A DNA stretch of 64,000 bases from an uncultured Selenomonadales bacterium (GTDB lineage Bacteria; Bacillota; Negativicutes; DSM-1736; Dendrosporobacteraceae), in assembly GCA_946407015.1 (NCBI GenBank), contig CAMJML010000014.1, forward strand, positions 31,817 to 95,816, read 5' to 3'. Below are positions 7,954-20,521 of this stretch, in pieces; the stretch's first letter is position 1; every line of letters begins with the position of its first letter. The translations under genes and the position numbers were made by a program. Below the pieces are notes generated by a model. It was not told the origin of the DNA and did not search any database. It saw only the letters and a program-made list of their open reading frames with translations.

Positions 7954-9036
7954 ATGAATATAGAAAAAAGGCATGAGCTTATTTTAGTCATTAATCCCGG
8001 GGCAACTTCAACGAAATTTGCCATTTATGATGGGGAAAACTTGATCTTTAAAGAATCCATCCAGCATTCCGTAAATGATCTGCAAAACTTTGTCCATATT
8101 TTTGATCAATATCCGTATCGGCTTGAGTTGATGATTACGAGTTTGCAACAGCATGGAATTGCACTTGCCGATGTCAAGGCCGTGGTCGGCCGGGGCGGGC
8201 TGCTAAAACCGTTAGCAGGTGGAACTTATCAAATCAATGCAGCCATGGTGGCTGATCTTAAATTGGCCGAGCGGGGCGAACATGCATCAAATCTTGGTGC
8301 TGTAATGGCTTTTAATATTGCACAACAGCTTGGCATTTTAGCTTATATTGTTGATCCTGTTTCTGTGGATGAACTGGAGCCGGTTGCTCGCATTTCCGGA
8401 ATGCCGGAGTTACCCCGGGTCAGCTTGTCGCATGCGCTGAATATGAAAGCAGTAGCCAGAAAAGCTGCCCGATTATTGGGAAAAGCTTATGAAGAATCCC
8501 GGCTGGTTATTGTTCATTTAGGTACAGGAGTGTCCGTATCCGGCCATCGGTACGGACGCATGATTGATGTCAATAATGCGATGGATGAAGGACCTTTTTC
8601 GCCTGACCGTTGTGGCGGCTTACCTGCCAGTCAATTAGCCAGACTGTGTTATTCCGGTATTTACTCCTATCAGGAGTTAAGGCGTAAGATCAGCGGACAA
8701 GGTGGAATTTGCAGCTATTTAGGAACGACAGATATTCGGGAGGTGGAGGTCAGGGTACAGCAAGGGGATGAACAGGCGCGTTTAATTCTTGAGGCTTTTT
8801 GCTATCAGGTTGCTAAAGAAATTGGTGCGATGGCTACTGTGCTGGAAGGGTGTGTGGAGCGCATCATTTTGACTGGGGGAATGGCCTATTCTGCGGGAAT
8901 TGTGGCCGAGATTACCAGAAGAGTGGAATTTATTGCCCAAGTACTCGTCCTTCCGGGCGAGGAAGAATTAGAAGCGTTGGCTTTAGGTGCTCTTAGAGTT
9001 TTACGGAGAGAAGAAGAACCCCAAATTTATCAGTAA
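7954..9036 (+). CDS. buk: Butyrate kinase (branched-chain acyl-phosphate kinase)
   Basis: This ASKHA-fold kinase makes ATP from ADP and butyryl- or branched acyl-phosphate. The phosphate-binding NPGATSTKFAIYD lies near the N-terminus, followed by VVGRGGLLKPLAGGTY, HLGTGVSVSG and EGCVERIILTGGMAYS. The length of 360 residues is normal. In-frame GTGs at 7942 and 7948 precede ATG 7954. I chose 7954 because the GAGGG just upstream gives workable spacing and family proteins start a few residues before the ILVINPG strand; GTG 7948 is the alternative, with AGAAGGA 8 nt upstream. It is the first gene of a six-gene operon with ptb and a 2-oxoacid:ferredoxin oxidoreductase, so isobutyryl-, isovaleryl- or 2-methylbutyryl-phosphate are likely substrates. 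Confidence 0.92.
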   Translation: MNIEKRHELILVINPGATSTKFAIYDGENLIFKESIQHSVNDLQNFVHIFDQYPYRLELMITSLQQHGIALADVKAVVGRGGLLKPLAGGTYQINAAMVADLKLAERGEHASNLGAVMAFNIAQQLGILAYIVDPVSVDELEPVARISGMPELPRVSLSHALNMKAVARKAARLLGKAYEESRLVIVHLGTGVSVSGHRYGRMIDVNNAMDEGPFSPDRCGGLPASQLARLCYSGIYSYQELRRKISGQGGICSYLGTTDIREVEVRVQQGDEQARLILEAFCYQVAKEIGAMATVLEGCVERIILTGGMAYSAGIVAEITRRVEFIAQVLVLPGEEELEALALGALRVLRREEEPQIYQ

Positions 9037-9052
9037 TATTGAGGTGAATCCG

Positions 9053-9961
9053 TTGTATCAAAATTATCAGCAGGTGTTTAAACAGGCTAAGCTTATAGGA
9101 CCATTGACTTTGAGTGTTGCAGCAGCTCAAGACAAAGAGGTATTGTCAGCGGTTAAAAGCGCTCAAGAGGCCGGCCTGATCAGGCCCATTTTAGTTGGAG
9201 ACCAGGCGCAAATCCGCTCGCTGATGCAGGCCATTGCGTTTCATGCTGAAGTGCCGATTGTGCATGAGACAGATCCTGATGCGGCGGCTTTAAAGGCCGT
9301 AGAACTTGTCTATGACGGGAAAGCGCAACTTTTAATGAAAGGACATGTTAACAGCAGTAATTTTTTAAAAGCCGTACTGAACCGGAAGACTGGGTTAAGA
9401 ACAGGCAGGCTGCTCAGTCATTTGGCTTGTTTTGAATTAGAGTCCCGATCAAAACTGCTTTTTGTCACTGACGGAGGCATGAATGTCCAGCCCAGTTTAG
9501 CGGAGAAAAAAGATATTCTGACCAATGCCATGCTGGCATTAAACGCAATGGGAATTGTACCGAATGTCGCAGTGCTGGCGGCTAATGAGACGGTTAGTGC
9601 CAAAATGCCGGCCACTATGGATGCTCAGGCATTAACAGAAGCTTACTTAAACGGGCAATTTCCACTGGGAATTGTCGAAGGCCCGATTGCGTTTGATGTT
9701 GCCGTTAGCCGTGAAGCAGCCGGTCAAAAACATATTGACAGCAAAGTAGCCGGACGGGTTGATTTGATGCTTGTTCCTAATATTGAAACCGGCAATGTGC
9801 TGGGGAAAGCGCTGATTTTCTATGGACAGGGTAAGATGGCCGGCCTGGTGCTGGGGGCGAGCCGTCCTATTGTCATGACATCCCGGGCTGAATCAGCGGA
9901 AGGTAAGCTGAATTCGATTGCGTTGGCCTGCTTGTCCTATGGTATGCAAAATCAAGGGTAA
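9053..9961 (+). CDS. ptb: Phosphate butyryltransferase
   Basis: The enzyme exchanges CoA for phosphate on butyryl- or branched acyl-CoA and feeds Buk. The 302-residue protein has the Pta/Ptb fold, with LLMKGHVNSSNFLKAVLNRK, TDGGMNVQPSLAEKKDIL and LVPNIETGNVLGKALIFYGQ. The frame is open back to 8987 inside buk, but that gives an unrelated leader. TTG 9053, with GAGGTG 6 nt upstream, matches the family N-terminus. It is 16 nt downstream of buk and 12 nt upstream of the ferredoxin gene, so it is cotranscribed. Confidence 0.92.
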   Translation: MYQNYQQVFKQAKLIGPLTLSVAAAQDKEVLSAVKSAQEAGLIRPILVGDQAQIRSLMQAIAFHAEVPIVHETDPDAAALKAVELVYDGKAQLLMKGHVNSSNFLKAVLNRKTGLRTGRLLSHLACFELESRSKLLFVTDGGMNVQPSLAEKKDILTNAMLALNAMGIVPNVAVLAANETVSAKMPATMDAQALTEAYLNGQFPLGIVEGPIAFDVAVSREAAGQKHIDSKVAGRVDLMLVPNIETGNVLGKALIFYGQGKMAGLVLGASRPIVMTSRAESAEGKLNSIALACLSYGMQNQG

Positions 9962-9973
9962 GGAGTGAAAACT

Positions 9974-10180
9974 GTGGCACAGGTAGTGATTTTGGGCGAA
10001 TATTGCAAAAGCTGCGGATTATGTTTGTCTGTTTGTCCTAAGCAAGTGCTTCAAATCAGTGACAAATCGAATCAAAAGGGGTATTACCCTGTTGAGGTTG
10101 TTCGTGCCGAGCAATGTATTGGCTGCACCTTATGCGGGTTAATGTGCCCGGATTTAGCAATAGAAATCATTCGGACGTAA
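9974..10180 (+). CDS. 2-oxoacid:ferredoxin oxidoreductase, ferredoxin-like delta subunit
   Basis: This 68-residue protein carries two 4Fe-4S motifs, CKSCGLCLSVCPK and CIGCTLCGLMCPD. It would pass electrons from the catalytic subunits to free ferredoxin. GTG 9974 is chosen over GTG 9965 because AAGGAG ends too close to the latter. It matches the KorD/VorD subunit that precedes the alpha, beta and gamma genes in four-subunit oxidoreductases, as it does here. Confidence 0.88.
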   Translation: MAQVVILGEYCKSCGLCLSVCPKQVLQISDKSNQKGYYPVEVVRAEQCIGCTLCGLMCPDLAIEIIRT

Positions 10181-10192
10181 AGGGGTGAGTGT

Positions 10193-11266
10193 GTGGATAA
10201 GGTGCTCATGAAAGGAAATGAAGCTATTGCCGAGGCGGCTATCCGGTCAGGATGCGGACTGTTTTTCGGCTATCCGATTACACCGTCAACTGAAATTATG
10301 GAGTATCTGGCGAAAAAACTACCGCAAGCCGGCGGGACTATTCTGCAAGGCGAAGATGAGGTCGCTTCTATCAATATGTGCTATGGTGCAGCCGCTTCCG
10401 GCGCGCGGGTGATGACGGCTTCGTCAAGTCCGGGATTTAGCTTGAAACAGGAAGGGTTGTCTTATCTGGCGGCTGCAGAATTACCGGTAGTCGTCGTAAA
10501 TGTTAACCGCACCGGACCTGGGCTCGGTGGACTTGGACCGGCTCAGTCCGATTATTTTCAATGCACAAAAGGCGGTGGCCATGGCGATTATCGCCTGATT
10601 GTGCTGACCCCATCTAAAGGGCAGGAGCTTTATGATTACACCATGCAGGCGTTTGACTTGGCCGATCAATACCGGAATCCGGTTCTTATTCTTGCCGATG
10701 GCTTTTTAGGGCAAATGATGGAACCCGTTGAGCTGAAGGTGCGTTCCCGTGAGGAACTTCCACCCAAAGAGTGGGTAACGGATGGGTGCCGGGGGCGGGA
10801 AAAACGTAAGATTGCCAGTTATGCACTGACAAATGAAATCGGTGAAGCCAATTGTCTGTATTGGCAAACGAAATACAACCAGATTAAAGATCGGCTGCAG
10901 CGCTGGGAAAACTTCTACGCAGATGATGCGGAGTATCTGCTGGTCGGCTATGGTACCTGTGGCCGCATTGCCAAAAGTGTTGTTCTGACAGCACGGCAGC
11001 AAGGGGTTAGGCTGGGGTTGTTGCGTCCTATTACCGTATGGCCATTTCCAGAAAAAGCTTTTTGGGGGTTGCACGAGCGTGTTAAGGGAATTATGACGAT
11101 TGAGCTGAATGCCGGGCAAATGATTGAAGATGTAAAACTAGCTGTTCAATGTAAGACTCCAGTGCATTTCTATAGCCGGCAAGGGGGAATGCTGCCAACG
11201 GAGAGGGAAATTTGGCAAGCTTTTTGCCGGACTTTTCAGTTGGCGTTGACCGAGGAGGAGTTATAA
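10193..11266 (+). CDS. 2-oxoacid:ferredoxin oxidoreductase subunit alpha (VorA/KorA type)
   Basis: This 357-residue protein is the pyrimidine-binding-fold subunit of a 2-ketoisovalerate or 2-oxoglutarate ferredoxin oxidoreductase. It has the family signatures GYPITPSTEIMEYLAKKLP, QGEDEVASINMCYGAAASGA and TASSSPGFSLKQEG. GTG 10193 follows AAGGGGTGAG. Its stop shares one base with the beta-subunit start (TAATG). The Ptb/Buk context favours branched-chain 2-oxoacids (from Val, Leu, Ile) over 2-oxoglutarate, since succinyl-CoA would not be expected to enter Ptb/Buk. Confidence 0.9.
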   Translation: MDKVLMKGNEAIAEAAIRSGCGLFFGYPITPSTEIMEYLAKKLPQAGGTILQGEDEVASINMCYGAAASGARVMTASSSPGFSLKQEGLSYLAAAELPVVVVNVNRTGPGLGGLGPAQSDYFQCTKGGGHGDYRLIVLTPSKGQELYDYTMQAFDLADQYRNPVLILADGFLGQMMEPVELKVRSREELPPKEWVTDGCRGREKRKIASYALTNEIGEANCLYWQTKYNQIKDRLQRWENFYADDAEYLLVGYGTCGRIAKSVVLTARQQGVRLGLLRPITVWPFPEKAFWGLHERVKGIMTIELNAGQMIEDVKLAVQCKTPVHFYSRQGGMLPTEREIWQAFCRTFQLALTEEEL

Positions 11267-12018
11267 TGGAAAAAATTTTCTCCAGAACAAAAGGACTGAC
11301 TTCATTACCCTTCCATTATTGCCCAGGCTGTACTCATGGTATTATTCACCGTCTTATTGGCGAGGTGTTGGAAGAATTAGATATTATTGGAGACACGATT
11401 GGGGTTGCACCAGTTGGGTGTGCGGGTTTCTCACTGGATTTCTTTAGCTGTGATTTTGTTGGAGCCGCTCATGGGAGGGCACAGGCCGTAGCTACCGGAA
11501 TGAAACGGGCATTGCCGGAGAAGCTGGTATTCACGTATCAAGGGGACGGCGATATTTGTGCGATCGGGACTTCTCATGCCATTCATACTGCTGCCAGAGC
11601 AGAAAAAATCACATCGATTATGGTGAATAATGCGATATTTGGCATGACGGGCGGACAGATGGCTCCAACCACGCTGGCTGGGCAAATCACGGCGACCAGT
11701 CCTTATGGGCGAAATTGCCAGCTTGCGGGAAACCCAATTGATTTGCCCAAAATTATTGCGACTTTGGATGGAGCCGTCTATGTGGCTGCTGTATCGGTCG
11801 ATTCACCGCAACAGATTATAGCCGCTAAGAAAGCGATTAAAAAAGGATTTCAGGTTCAGCAAGCAGGCTTAGGGTTTGCCTTTATCAGTATTCTATCCAC
11901 ATGCCCGACCAACTGGGGATTATCGCCTGTTGAAAGTTTAAAATGGCTGCGGCAGAATATGCTTCCGCTTTATCAAATGGGTGAGCTCAAAGCAACCAAG
12001 GAGGTTAGTGCCTTATGA
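11266..12018 (+). CDS. 2-oxoacid:ferredoxin oxidoreductase subunit beta
   Basis: This TPP-binding subunit has 250 residues. CPGCTHGIIHRL lies at about residue 18. GDGDICAIGTSH and NNAIFGMTGGQMAPTT are the TPP/magnesium-binding region. The frame is open from 11212, but ATG 11266 is preceded by GAGGAGGAG and overlaps the alpha stop by one base. With alpha it would decarboxylate the 2-oxoacid to acyl-CoA, CO2 and reduced ferredoxin. Confidence 0.92.
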   Translation: MEKIFSRTKGLTSLPFHYCPGCTHGIIHRLIGEVLEELDIIGDTIGVAPVGCAGFSLDFFSCDFVGAAHGRAQAVATGMKRALPEKLVFTYQGDGDICAIGTSHAIHTAARAEKITSIMVNNAIFGMTGGQMAPTTLAGQITATSPYGRNCQLAGNPIDLPKIIATLDGAVYVAAVSVDSPQQIIAAKKAIKKGFQVQQAGLGFAFISILSTCPTNWGLSPVESLKWLRQNMLPLYQMGELKATKEVSAL

Positions 12019-12572
12019 TGGATAAAATTTTGCTAGCCGGTTTTGGCGGCCAAGGCATTATGTTTTTAGGAAAAGTGATGGCTTATGCCGGCATGCTCAA
12101 TCATCGCGAAGTTTGCTGGATTCCTTCCTATGGGCCGGAAATGCGCGGTGGAACAGCCAACTGCTCAGTGATGATTGCAAATGAAGAAATCTATTCCCCT
12201 GTTATTGAGGTTGCCGATGCAGGAATTGTCCTTAACCAGCCCTCTTACGAAAAGTTTGTTTCCAGAATCAAACCAGGTGGTGTGTTAGTCGTAAACAGCT
12301 CACTGATTTCTCTTGGCAGTCAAAGGCCGGATATTCATTTGATCGATATTCCCGCCGGTCAAATAGCGAATCAATTGGGAAATGATCATTTAGCCAATAT
12401 GGTATGCCTGGGGGCAATCATATCGAAATTAGCTTTGATTGACATGGAAACCGTTCAGCAAGCCATGCAGTTCCTTATCGGTAAGAAAAAACCGGAACTT
12501 TTGGCCCTAAACCTCTCCGCGATCTGTAAAGGAATAGAATATGGTTATGGAAGCGGCCTTCATCCTATCTGA
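12015..12572 (+). CDS. 2-oxoacid:ferredoxin oxidoreductase subunit gamma
   Basis: This 185-residue protein is the CoA-binding gamma subunit, with LLAGFGGQGIMFLGKVMAYA and PSYGPEMRGGTANCSVMIA. It overlaps the beta gene by 4 bp (ATGA), which indicates translational coupling and fixed stoichiometry. It is the last gene of the operon. Only a weak GAACC/GGTTC hairpin (about 12570-12583) with a distant T run follows. Confidence 0.92.
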   Translation: MMDKILLAGFGGQGIMFLGKVMAYAGMLNHREVCWIPSYGPEMRGGTANCSVMIANEEIYSPVIEVADAGIVLNQPSYEKFVSRIKPGGVLVVNSSLISLGSQRPDIHLIDIPAGQIANQLGNDHLANMVCLGAIISKLALIDMETVQQAMQFLIGKKKPELLALNLSAICKGIEYGYGSGLHPI

Positions 12573-12604
12573 ACCTAAGGGTTCGGTATATTTTTGTAGT
12601 TTGC

Positions 12605-12634
12605 TTGTTAGTTTTTGAGATGACGCGGTATAAT
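12605..12634 (+). promoter_or_regulatory. Promoter of the amino acid permease
   Basis: TTGTTA (12605-12610) and consensus TATAAT (12629-12634) are separated by 18 bp. Confidence 0.6.
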
Positions 12635-12684
12635 AACTTCTTGGAGTCAGCGAGCATTTAGATTGCAAGGAGGGTAAACCAGCG

Positions 12685-13998
12685 TTGAAGCAAAATACAG
12701 AAGCTTATCTTAAGAAAGATATCGGGTTGATTGTAGCCATGTCAATTGTGATCGGGTCGGTCATCGGCTCCGGTATTTTCATGAAACCAGGCAAGGTAAT
12801 CGCTGCAGCCGGCGATTCAAATATGGCGCTCTTAGCCTGGGTATTCGGAGGAATTATTACATTGGCCAGTGGACTGACCATTGCTGAGTTAAGCGCCCAA
12901 ATACCCAAAACCGGTGGACTGTATGTCTATTTGGAAGAGGTATACGGAAAGCTATGGGGATATTTATGCGGGTGGGTACAATCCATAATCTATGGTCCGG
13001 CTGTTTTAGGAGCATTAGGCTTATATTTTGGCACACTGCTTGTCCATTTTTTTGGCTGGTCGCCAGAGTATAAATTAATTTCCGGTATGATGACCATTGT
13101 TTTTCTGGCACTGGTCAATGGAATTGGTGTAAAATATGGAGGTTTTATTCAGGCGGCCTCTACTGCCGGAAAACTGATTCCTATTGTATTCATTGCCGTA
13201 TTTGGACTTTTGTGGGGGAAAGGAACGATTTTTGATATGCCAAGCGGGTTAACTTCCCATACCGGCATGGGGGCTGCTATCTTAGCGACTCTCTGGGCTT
13301 ATGACGGATGGACTCTGGTTGGCTTCGTGGCGGGGGAAATGAAAAATCCAGCCAAAATCCTTCCTAAAGCTACGGTCATCGGGCTCATTATTGTAACAGC
13401 CGCTTATTTGTCAGTCAATATGGCGATGCTAGCTGCTCTCCCTGCCAGTGAGATTGTTAAGCTTGGCCCTAATGCTGCAGGAACGGCCGCAGGATTGTTG
13501 TTTGGCAGTGTAGGGGGGAAACTGGTCAGCATTGGCATCTTGATTTCTATTTTCGGGACACTGAATGCGAAAGTCTTAACCTTCCCCCGAGTTCCTTACG
13601 CTATGGCTGAACGGGGACAGCTGCCATTGTCTAATCTGCTAGCTAAAGTACACCCTGCTTTTGGAACACCGATCAATGCCACAATATCCCAAATCCTGTT
13701 AGCTTTTTTGTTTATGACATTAGGTGATCCTGACCGGCTTTCTGATATTGCAATTTTTATTATTTATGTGTTTTATGTTTTGGCGTTTTTTGCAGTATTT
13801 ATTTTAAGGAAGAAAAATCAGGGGACTGAACGGCCGTATAGTACGCCTGGATATCCGGTTATTCCATGGGTAGCCATTATTGGTTCGGCATTCATTTTGA
13901 TTACAACGCTGATGGACAATCCTTATGATACCATTTATGCACTGGGGATGACCGTAGCGGGACTGCCTTTTTACTGGTGGTTAAATAAAAAAGCGTAG
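12685..13998 (+). CDS. APC-family amino acid permease (LAT/SteT-like)
   Basis: The 437-residue protein has twelve predicted membrane helices. The family signature GSVIGSGIFMKPG is in TM1, and AILATLWAYDGWTLVGFVAGEMKNP is the conserved TM6 region. The closest recognisable group is the L-amino-acid exchangers such as SteT, which swap serine, threonine or aromatic amino acids. TTG 12685 is chosen because AAGGAGGG lies 10 nt upstream. It has its own promoter and terminator. It may supply amino acids to the adjacent oxidoreductase operon. The substrate is not determined by sequence. Confidence 0.88.
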   Translation: MKQNTEAYLKKDIGLIVAMSIVIGSVIGSGIFMKPGKVIAAAGDSNMALLAWVFGGIITLASGLTIAELSAQIPKTGGLYVYLEEVYGKLWGYLCGWVQSIIYGPAVLGALGLYFGTLLVHFFGWSPEYKLISGMMTIVFLALVNGIGVKYGGFIQAASTAGKLIPIVFIAVFGLLWGKGTIFDMPSGLTSHTGMGAAILATLWAYDGWTLVGFVAGEMKNPAKILPKATVIGLIIVTAAYLSVNMAMLAALPASEIVKLGPNAAGTAAGLLFGSVGGKLVSIGILISIFGTLNAKVLTFPRVPYAMAERGQLPLSNLLAKVHPAFGTPINATISQILLAFLFMTLGDPDRLSDIAIFIIYVFYVLAFFAVFILRKKNQGTERPYSTPGYPVIPWVAIIGSAFILITTLMDNPYDTIYALGMTVAGLPFYWWLNKKA

Positions 13999-14057
13999 CT
14001 AGATAATAAAACAAGAGTTGATTTCCTGTGGAAATCAACTCTTGTTTTATTATCTAG
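13999..14057 (+). terminator. Very long perfect hairpin after the permease
   Basis: The arms at 13999-14026 and 14030-14057 are perfectly complementary over 28 bp with a 3-nt loop. The hairpin begins immediately after the TAG stop. The distal part of the stem is A/T-rich (AAAACAAGAG), so RNA polymerase would meet a U-rich tract inside the right arm. Confidence 0.7.
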
Positions 14058-14407
14058 GATTCAAATATTCAATGAAGTTGTCTTGATTGCAGATACCAAT
14101 GTATTAGTCAGCAAGACGGTGTTTTTAAAAAAATCTTTCAACTGGAATCTAAAATCCTCAAGGCAGAAATCAGTTTTTAAGCGGTTCTACCATTTGGAGA
14201 ACCGCTTTCATGATAGGAACAAAGCTTAAGGTGAAATGGACTGCATCATCAGACTGTCTGCGGGATAAGCTGACATTAAAATCGCTAGGTTCATGGAGCT
14301 GATTAATTTGTACAAGCGTTGTTTGTGTGCAATCAATAAGCCATGAAGGCAACCCCAATACAAGAATATCCGGTTTACAAGGTTACGCTTGTTTGATTTC
14401 CGGATTT
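14058..14407. other. Intergenic stretch with a hairpin and a possible degraded ORF
   Basis: No convincing gene lies here. A hairpin (AAGCGGTTCT at 14179-14188 with its complement at 14198-14207) sits in the stretch. On the minus strand a 62-codon open frame with a TTG start (14170-14358) continues upstream without a start to a TAA. It lacks a Shine-Dalgarno and matches nothing I know, so it may be a gene remnant. Confidence 0.4.
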
Positions 14408-15112
14408 TTATGGGGAAGCTGCTGATTGAATCTTGGGACTCACAAAGAAACTTCCTTTTGAATCAATCACTGCATAGGTGACTTGTGCTGGACTGGTGAT
14501 GCCTTTTTGATTGAGCTGCTGGGTCAACCAATCTAAGGTAAGTTGCTGTTGCCGGAGATTCTCAAGATTGATTTCACCATCCATAATCAATTCAACCGGG
14601 TATTGCATCAGCGGCTGCTGAATCCCTAAGTCACTTTTGGTGGCCGGTTGATAGGCACTTTTTTTGATGACGCTCAAATCGCCGGTTGTTTCAACCACTG
14701 CGTATTGTACTTCCGCAGGGTCCAAAATGCCATTGATCCGCAACTGACAAGTCAGTTCATCCAGGTCATAGCGCATATTGCGCATATTTTGTTCGAGGAT
14801 ACGGCCATTTTCTATAACGACTGTAGGGGAACCGTCAATTAATTTGCGCAACGGGCGGCTGCGGATGGTCACTTGTGATAATAAAAAGGTTAGCAGGACG
14901 AACAGAACTAAATCATAGAAGTGACTCCAAACCCGGTCTTGTTCAGAGGCTGCAATCGTAGCTGCAATGGAGCCGATGGTGATACCGCTGACATATTCAT
15001 AAAAAGTAAGTTGAGCGACTTGGGTTTTTCCGAGGACACGGGTGAAAGCCAATAAGCTGATAAAGACTAAACTCGTTTGCCAGGTATCCCGGAGAATTTC
15101 GGACCAATCCAT
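14408..15112 (-). CDS. DUF421 (YetF-type) membrane protein
   Basis: The protein has 234 residues: three N-terminal membrane helices (SLVFISLLAFTRVLGKTQVA, GITIGSIAATIAAS, LVLFVLLTFLLSQ), then a cytoplasmic domain with two related halves. Each half has the family pattern of a strand ending in ENG/MDGEIN followed by an L-rich helix and a TYAV/YAVV strand. Bacillus YetF/YdfS relatives are spore or membrane proteins of uncertain function. The frame opens at 15202, but ATG 15112 has GCGAGGG upstream and starts at the usual position before TM1. Confidence 0.85.
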   Translation of the reverse strand: MDWSEILRDTWQTSLVFISLLAFTRVLGKTQVAQLTFYEYVSGITIGSIAATIAASEQDRVWSHFYDLVLFVLLTFLLSQVTIRSRPLRKLIDGSPTVVIENGRILEQNMRNMRYDLDELTCQLRINGILDPAEVQYAVVETTGDLSVIKKSAYQPATKSDLGIQQPLMQYPVELIMDGEINLENLRQQQLTLDWLTQQLNQKGITSPAQVTYAVIDSKGSFFVSPKIQSAASP

Positions 15113-15256
15113 GATATCCCTCGCTTTAGCCGTATTATGCCAGGCAAGCATGATTGCAAAAGTCTTCAGGACTTTTGAGTGTTTATAAAGAAGTATGTGC
15201 AAAACAACGCAAGATTATGATGGGTGGCAAAGGACACCATGCCCAAAAGAGAGGAG

Positions 15257-16342
15257 TTATTTGATTAATTTTTGCAAAGCGTCTGCGAAGGAATCGCTGA
15301 AATTCGATGCACTATAATGGGCTCGGGCGATCTCCTGGGTTTTATAGGACTGCTGTTGAATCCAGGAGAGTGGTTTTTGGGCAAAAGTCTTAACGGTACT
15401 CCGAATACAATCAATTGTACATTGTTCAAGGAAAAACACATCCGGCTCATTGAACCCGCATTCATAACTAACAATTGGAATGACCCCGGCGGCCATAGCG
15501 GTAAGAATGCTTCCGGACATTCCTTCCGCACAGGAGGGTAAAAGCACATAGCTGCTGACCTGAATGACTTTCTTAAAAATATTGCTGCTGATATCTACAA
15601 AGCCGATTGGTAAGATATTAGGAAGTTGATATAATTCACGCAGATAAATACTGCAAAAATCTTTTTCATTCTGAAATTGACTGCAAATAATTAAGCTGCA
15701 ATCAGGTAATTTTGCAAACACTTCCAAAAGTAAGTCGAGTCCTTTTAGTACTTGCGGATAGGTGGCCAGAAACAAGAAGGTGTTTGGCATTTTCTGGCTG
15801 ATATTGACATCGGGAAACCGATTGGCAGAATTTTTAATGAAGGCTGTTTTTTTGAAGGGTATATCTGAGAAGGTGGAGAGTGTCCTTTGATTGCCGGTCA
15901 GGAAGAGCGCATCAAAATCATTGAGTTCGTGATTGAAAGGAGGGAGGGATGCTTTTACCTGCAGGCGGGCGTGCCTGCGAAGGTTTAAGGCCTTTACTCT
16001 AAGTTCGTGCTGCCGGTTATGCCAGAAAGGATTTGCATCGGTACTGTAAAATACTTTAAAACAATTTCTTTTTAAGTTATTTTCATAGATTCGGCGGTTT
16101 TGTGGAAATGAGTCAATGATTAAATCATACTGTTTGGTCAGTCTTATTGTCCGGTCATGATCGTTCATTATATCGACATTGTAGCCCCAATCCCCCAGTT
16201 CTTTTACCATCAAAGGAACTTGCCAAAATTTATGATGGTAAGGCAAGGTTGAAAGCCGTTCAAACGGTTCGGTCGTATATTTGAGAAGACAATTTTTGGA
16301 CCAGGTGCTTTTATTAATGTTACAAAAAAAACTTGCCTTCAA
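15257..16342 (-). CDS. Glycosyltransferase, GT4-like
   Basis: This 361-residue protein has a GT-B organisation. The C-terminal half has the group-1 nucleotide-sugar site pattern LPSCAEGMSGSILTAMAAGV followed by PIVSYECGFNE, including the usual acidic residue. The N-terminal half has no clear hit, with FERLSTLPYHHKFWQVPLM near the start. The start is TTG 16342, with AGAGGTG 7 nt upstream on the minus strand. It stands alone, not in a polysaccharide cluster. Donor and acceptor are unknown. It could act on surface or spore-coat glycans. Confidence 0.8.
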   Translation of the reverse strand: MKASFFCNINKSTWSKNCLLKYTTEPFERLSTLPYHHKFWQVPLMVKELGDWGYNVDIMNDHDRTIRLTKQYDLIIDSFPQNRRIYENNLKRNCFKVFYSTDANPFWHNRQHELRVKALNLRRHARLQVKASLPPFNHELNDFDALFLTGNQRTLSTFSDIPFKKTAFIKNSANRFPDVNISQKMPNTFLFLATYPQVLKGLDLLLEVFAKLPDCSLIICSQFQNEKDFCSIYLRELYQLPNILPIGFVDISSNIFKKVIQVSSYVLLPSCAEGMSGSILTAMAAGVIPIVSYECGFNEPDVFFLEQCTIDCIRSTVKTFAQKPLSWIQQQSYKTQEIARAHYSASNFSDSFADALQKLIK

Positions 16343-16420
16343 TGCGAAACACCTCTAAATTACGCGTTTGTTACTAGCTTATTCCCAATCATCTGCTTTC
16401 GTGAAGGACAAGAAAAGAAT

Positions 16421-16472
16421 AAAAAAACCCTGCTAGATTTTTATAAAATACAAAAAGCCTAGCAGGGTTTTT
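16421..16472. terminator. Bidirectional hairpin upstream of the glycosyltransferase gene
   Basis: AAAAACCCTGCTAG (16423-16436) pairs with 16459-16472. The stem is flanked by T runs in both orientations, seven on the minus strand. No plus-strand gene ends here. It may terminate or attenuate minus-strand transcription entering the glycosyltransferase gene. Confidence 0.6.
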
Positions 16473-16651
16473 AAAAATTTCGGCGAAATAAAAACGTTAA
16501 ATTTCGATTTTGCAAAATGATAGCTATTGTGAAAATTATATCATAGTGTTGAACCATTATTCAAGTGGAATTTTTAAAATAGCAAAATTTTTTTGAATAG
16601 TGTGGCTTTTTTTGTAAGGAATTGTGATGTAATTTTTCTATGTCTATCATA

Positions 16652-16680
16652 TTTACATTTATGCAGGATCGTTGTATAGT
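16652..16680 (+). promoter_or_regulatory. Candidate PFOR promoter
   Basis: TTTACA (16652-16657) and TATAGT (16675-16680) are spaced by 17 bp. A TATAAT at 16709-16714 with a short-spaced TTAACA is an alternative. Confidence 0.45.
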
Positions 16681-16867
16681 AATAATGTTAACACAGCAAT
16701 AATTTTTGTATAATTATTCAATGTATCAGATTAACTGATTACTGGAATTGTTATTTTGTCTGGTAATATATGACTGTTAGGGCAGAATATTTATTTTCTA
16801 AGCTGCATCATAATTAGCATGACGTCTTGCTTGTCGATGGTTGCTGCTGTTAATGTTGTGAATAATT

Positions 16868-16889
16868 ATACGGCAAAAATTTGCTGTAT
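16868..16889. promoter_or_regulatory. Imperfect dyad in the PFOR leader
   Basis: ATACGGCAAA (16868-16877) and TTTGCTGTAT (16880-16889) form 10-bp arms with one mismatch around AA. It could be an operator or an RNA hairpin. No known family site is matched. Confidence 0.3.
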
Positions 16890-16919
16890 GATTGATATTT
16901 TTAAATTATTCCCACTTAG

Positions 16920-20510
<3,591 letters not shown>

Positions 20511-20521
20511 TTTAATGAATA

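Noticed and set aside
16850..16870. Rex site (TTGTGA half) before PFOR
   Set aside because: Only one half-site, TTGTGAATAATTAT, is present; the second half does not match.
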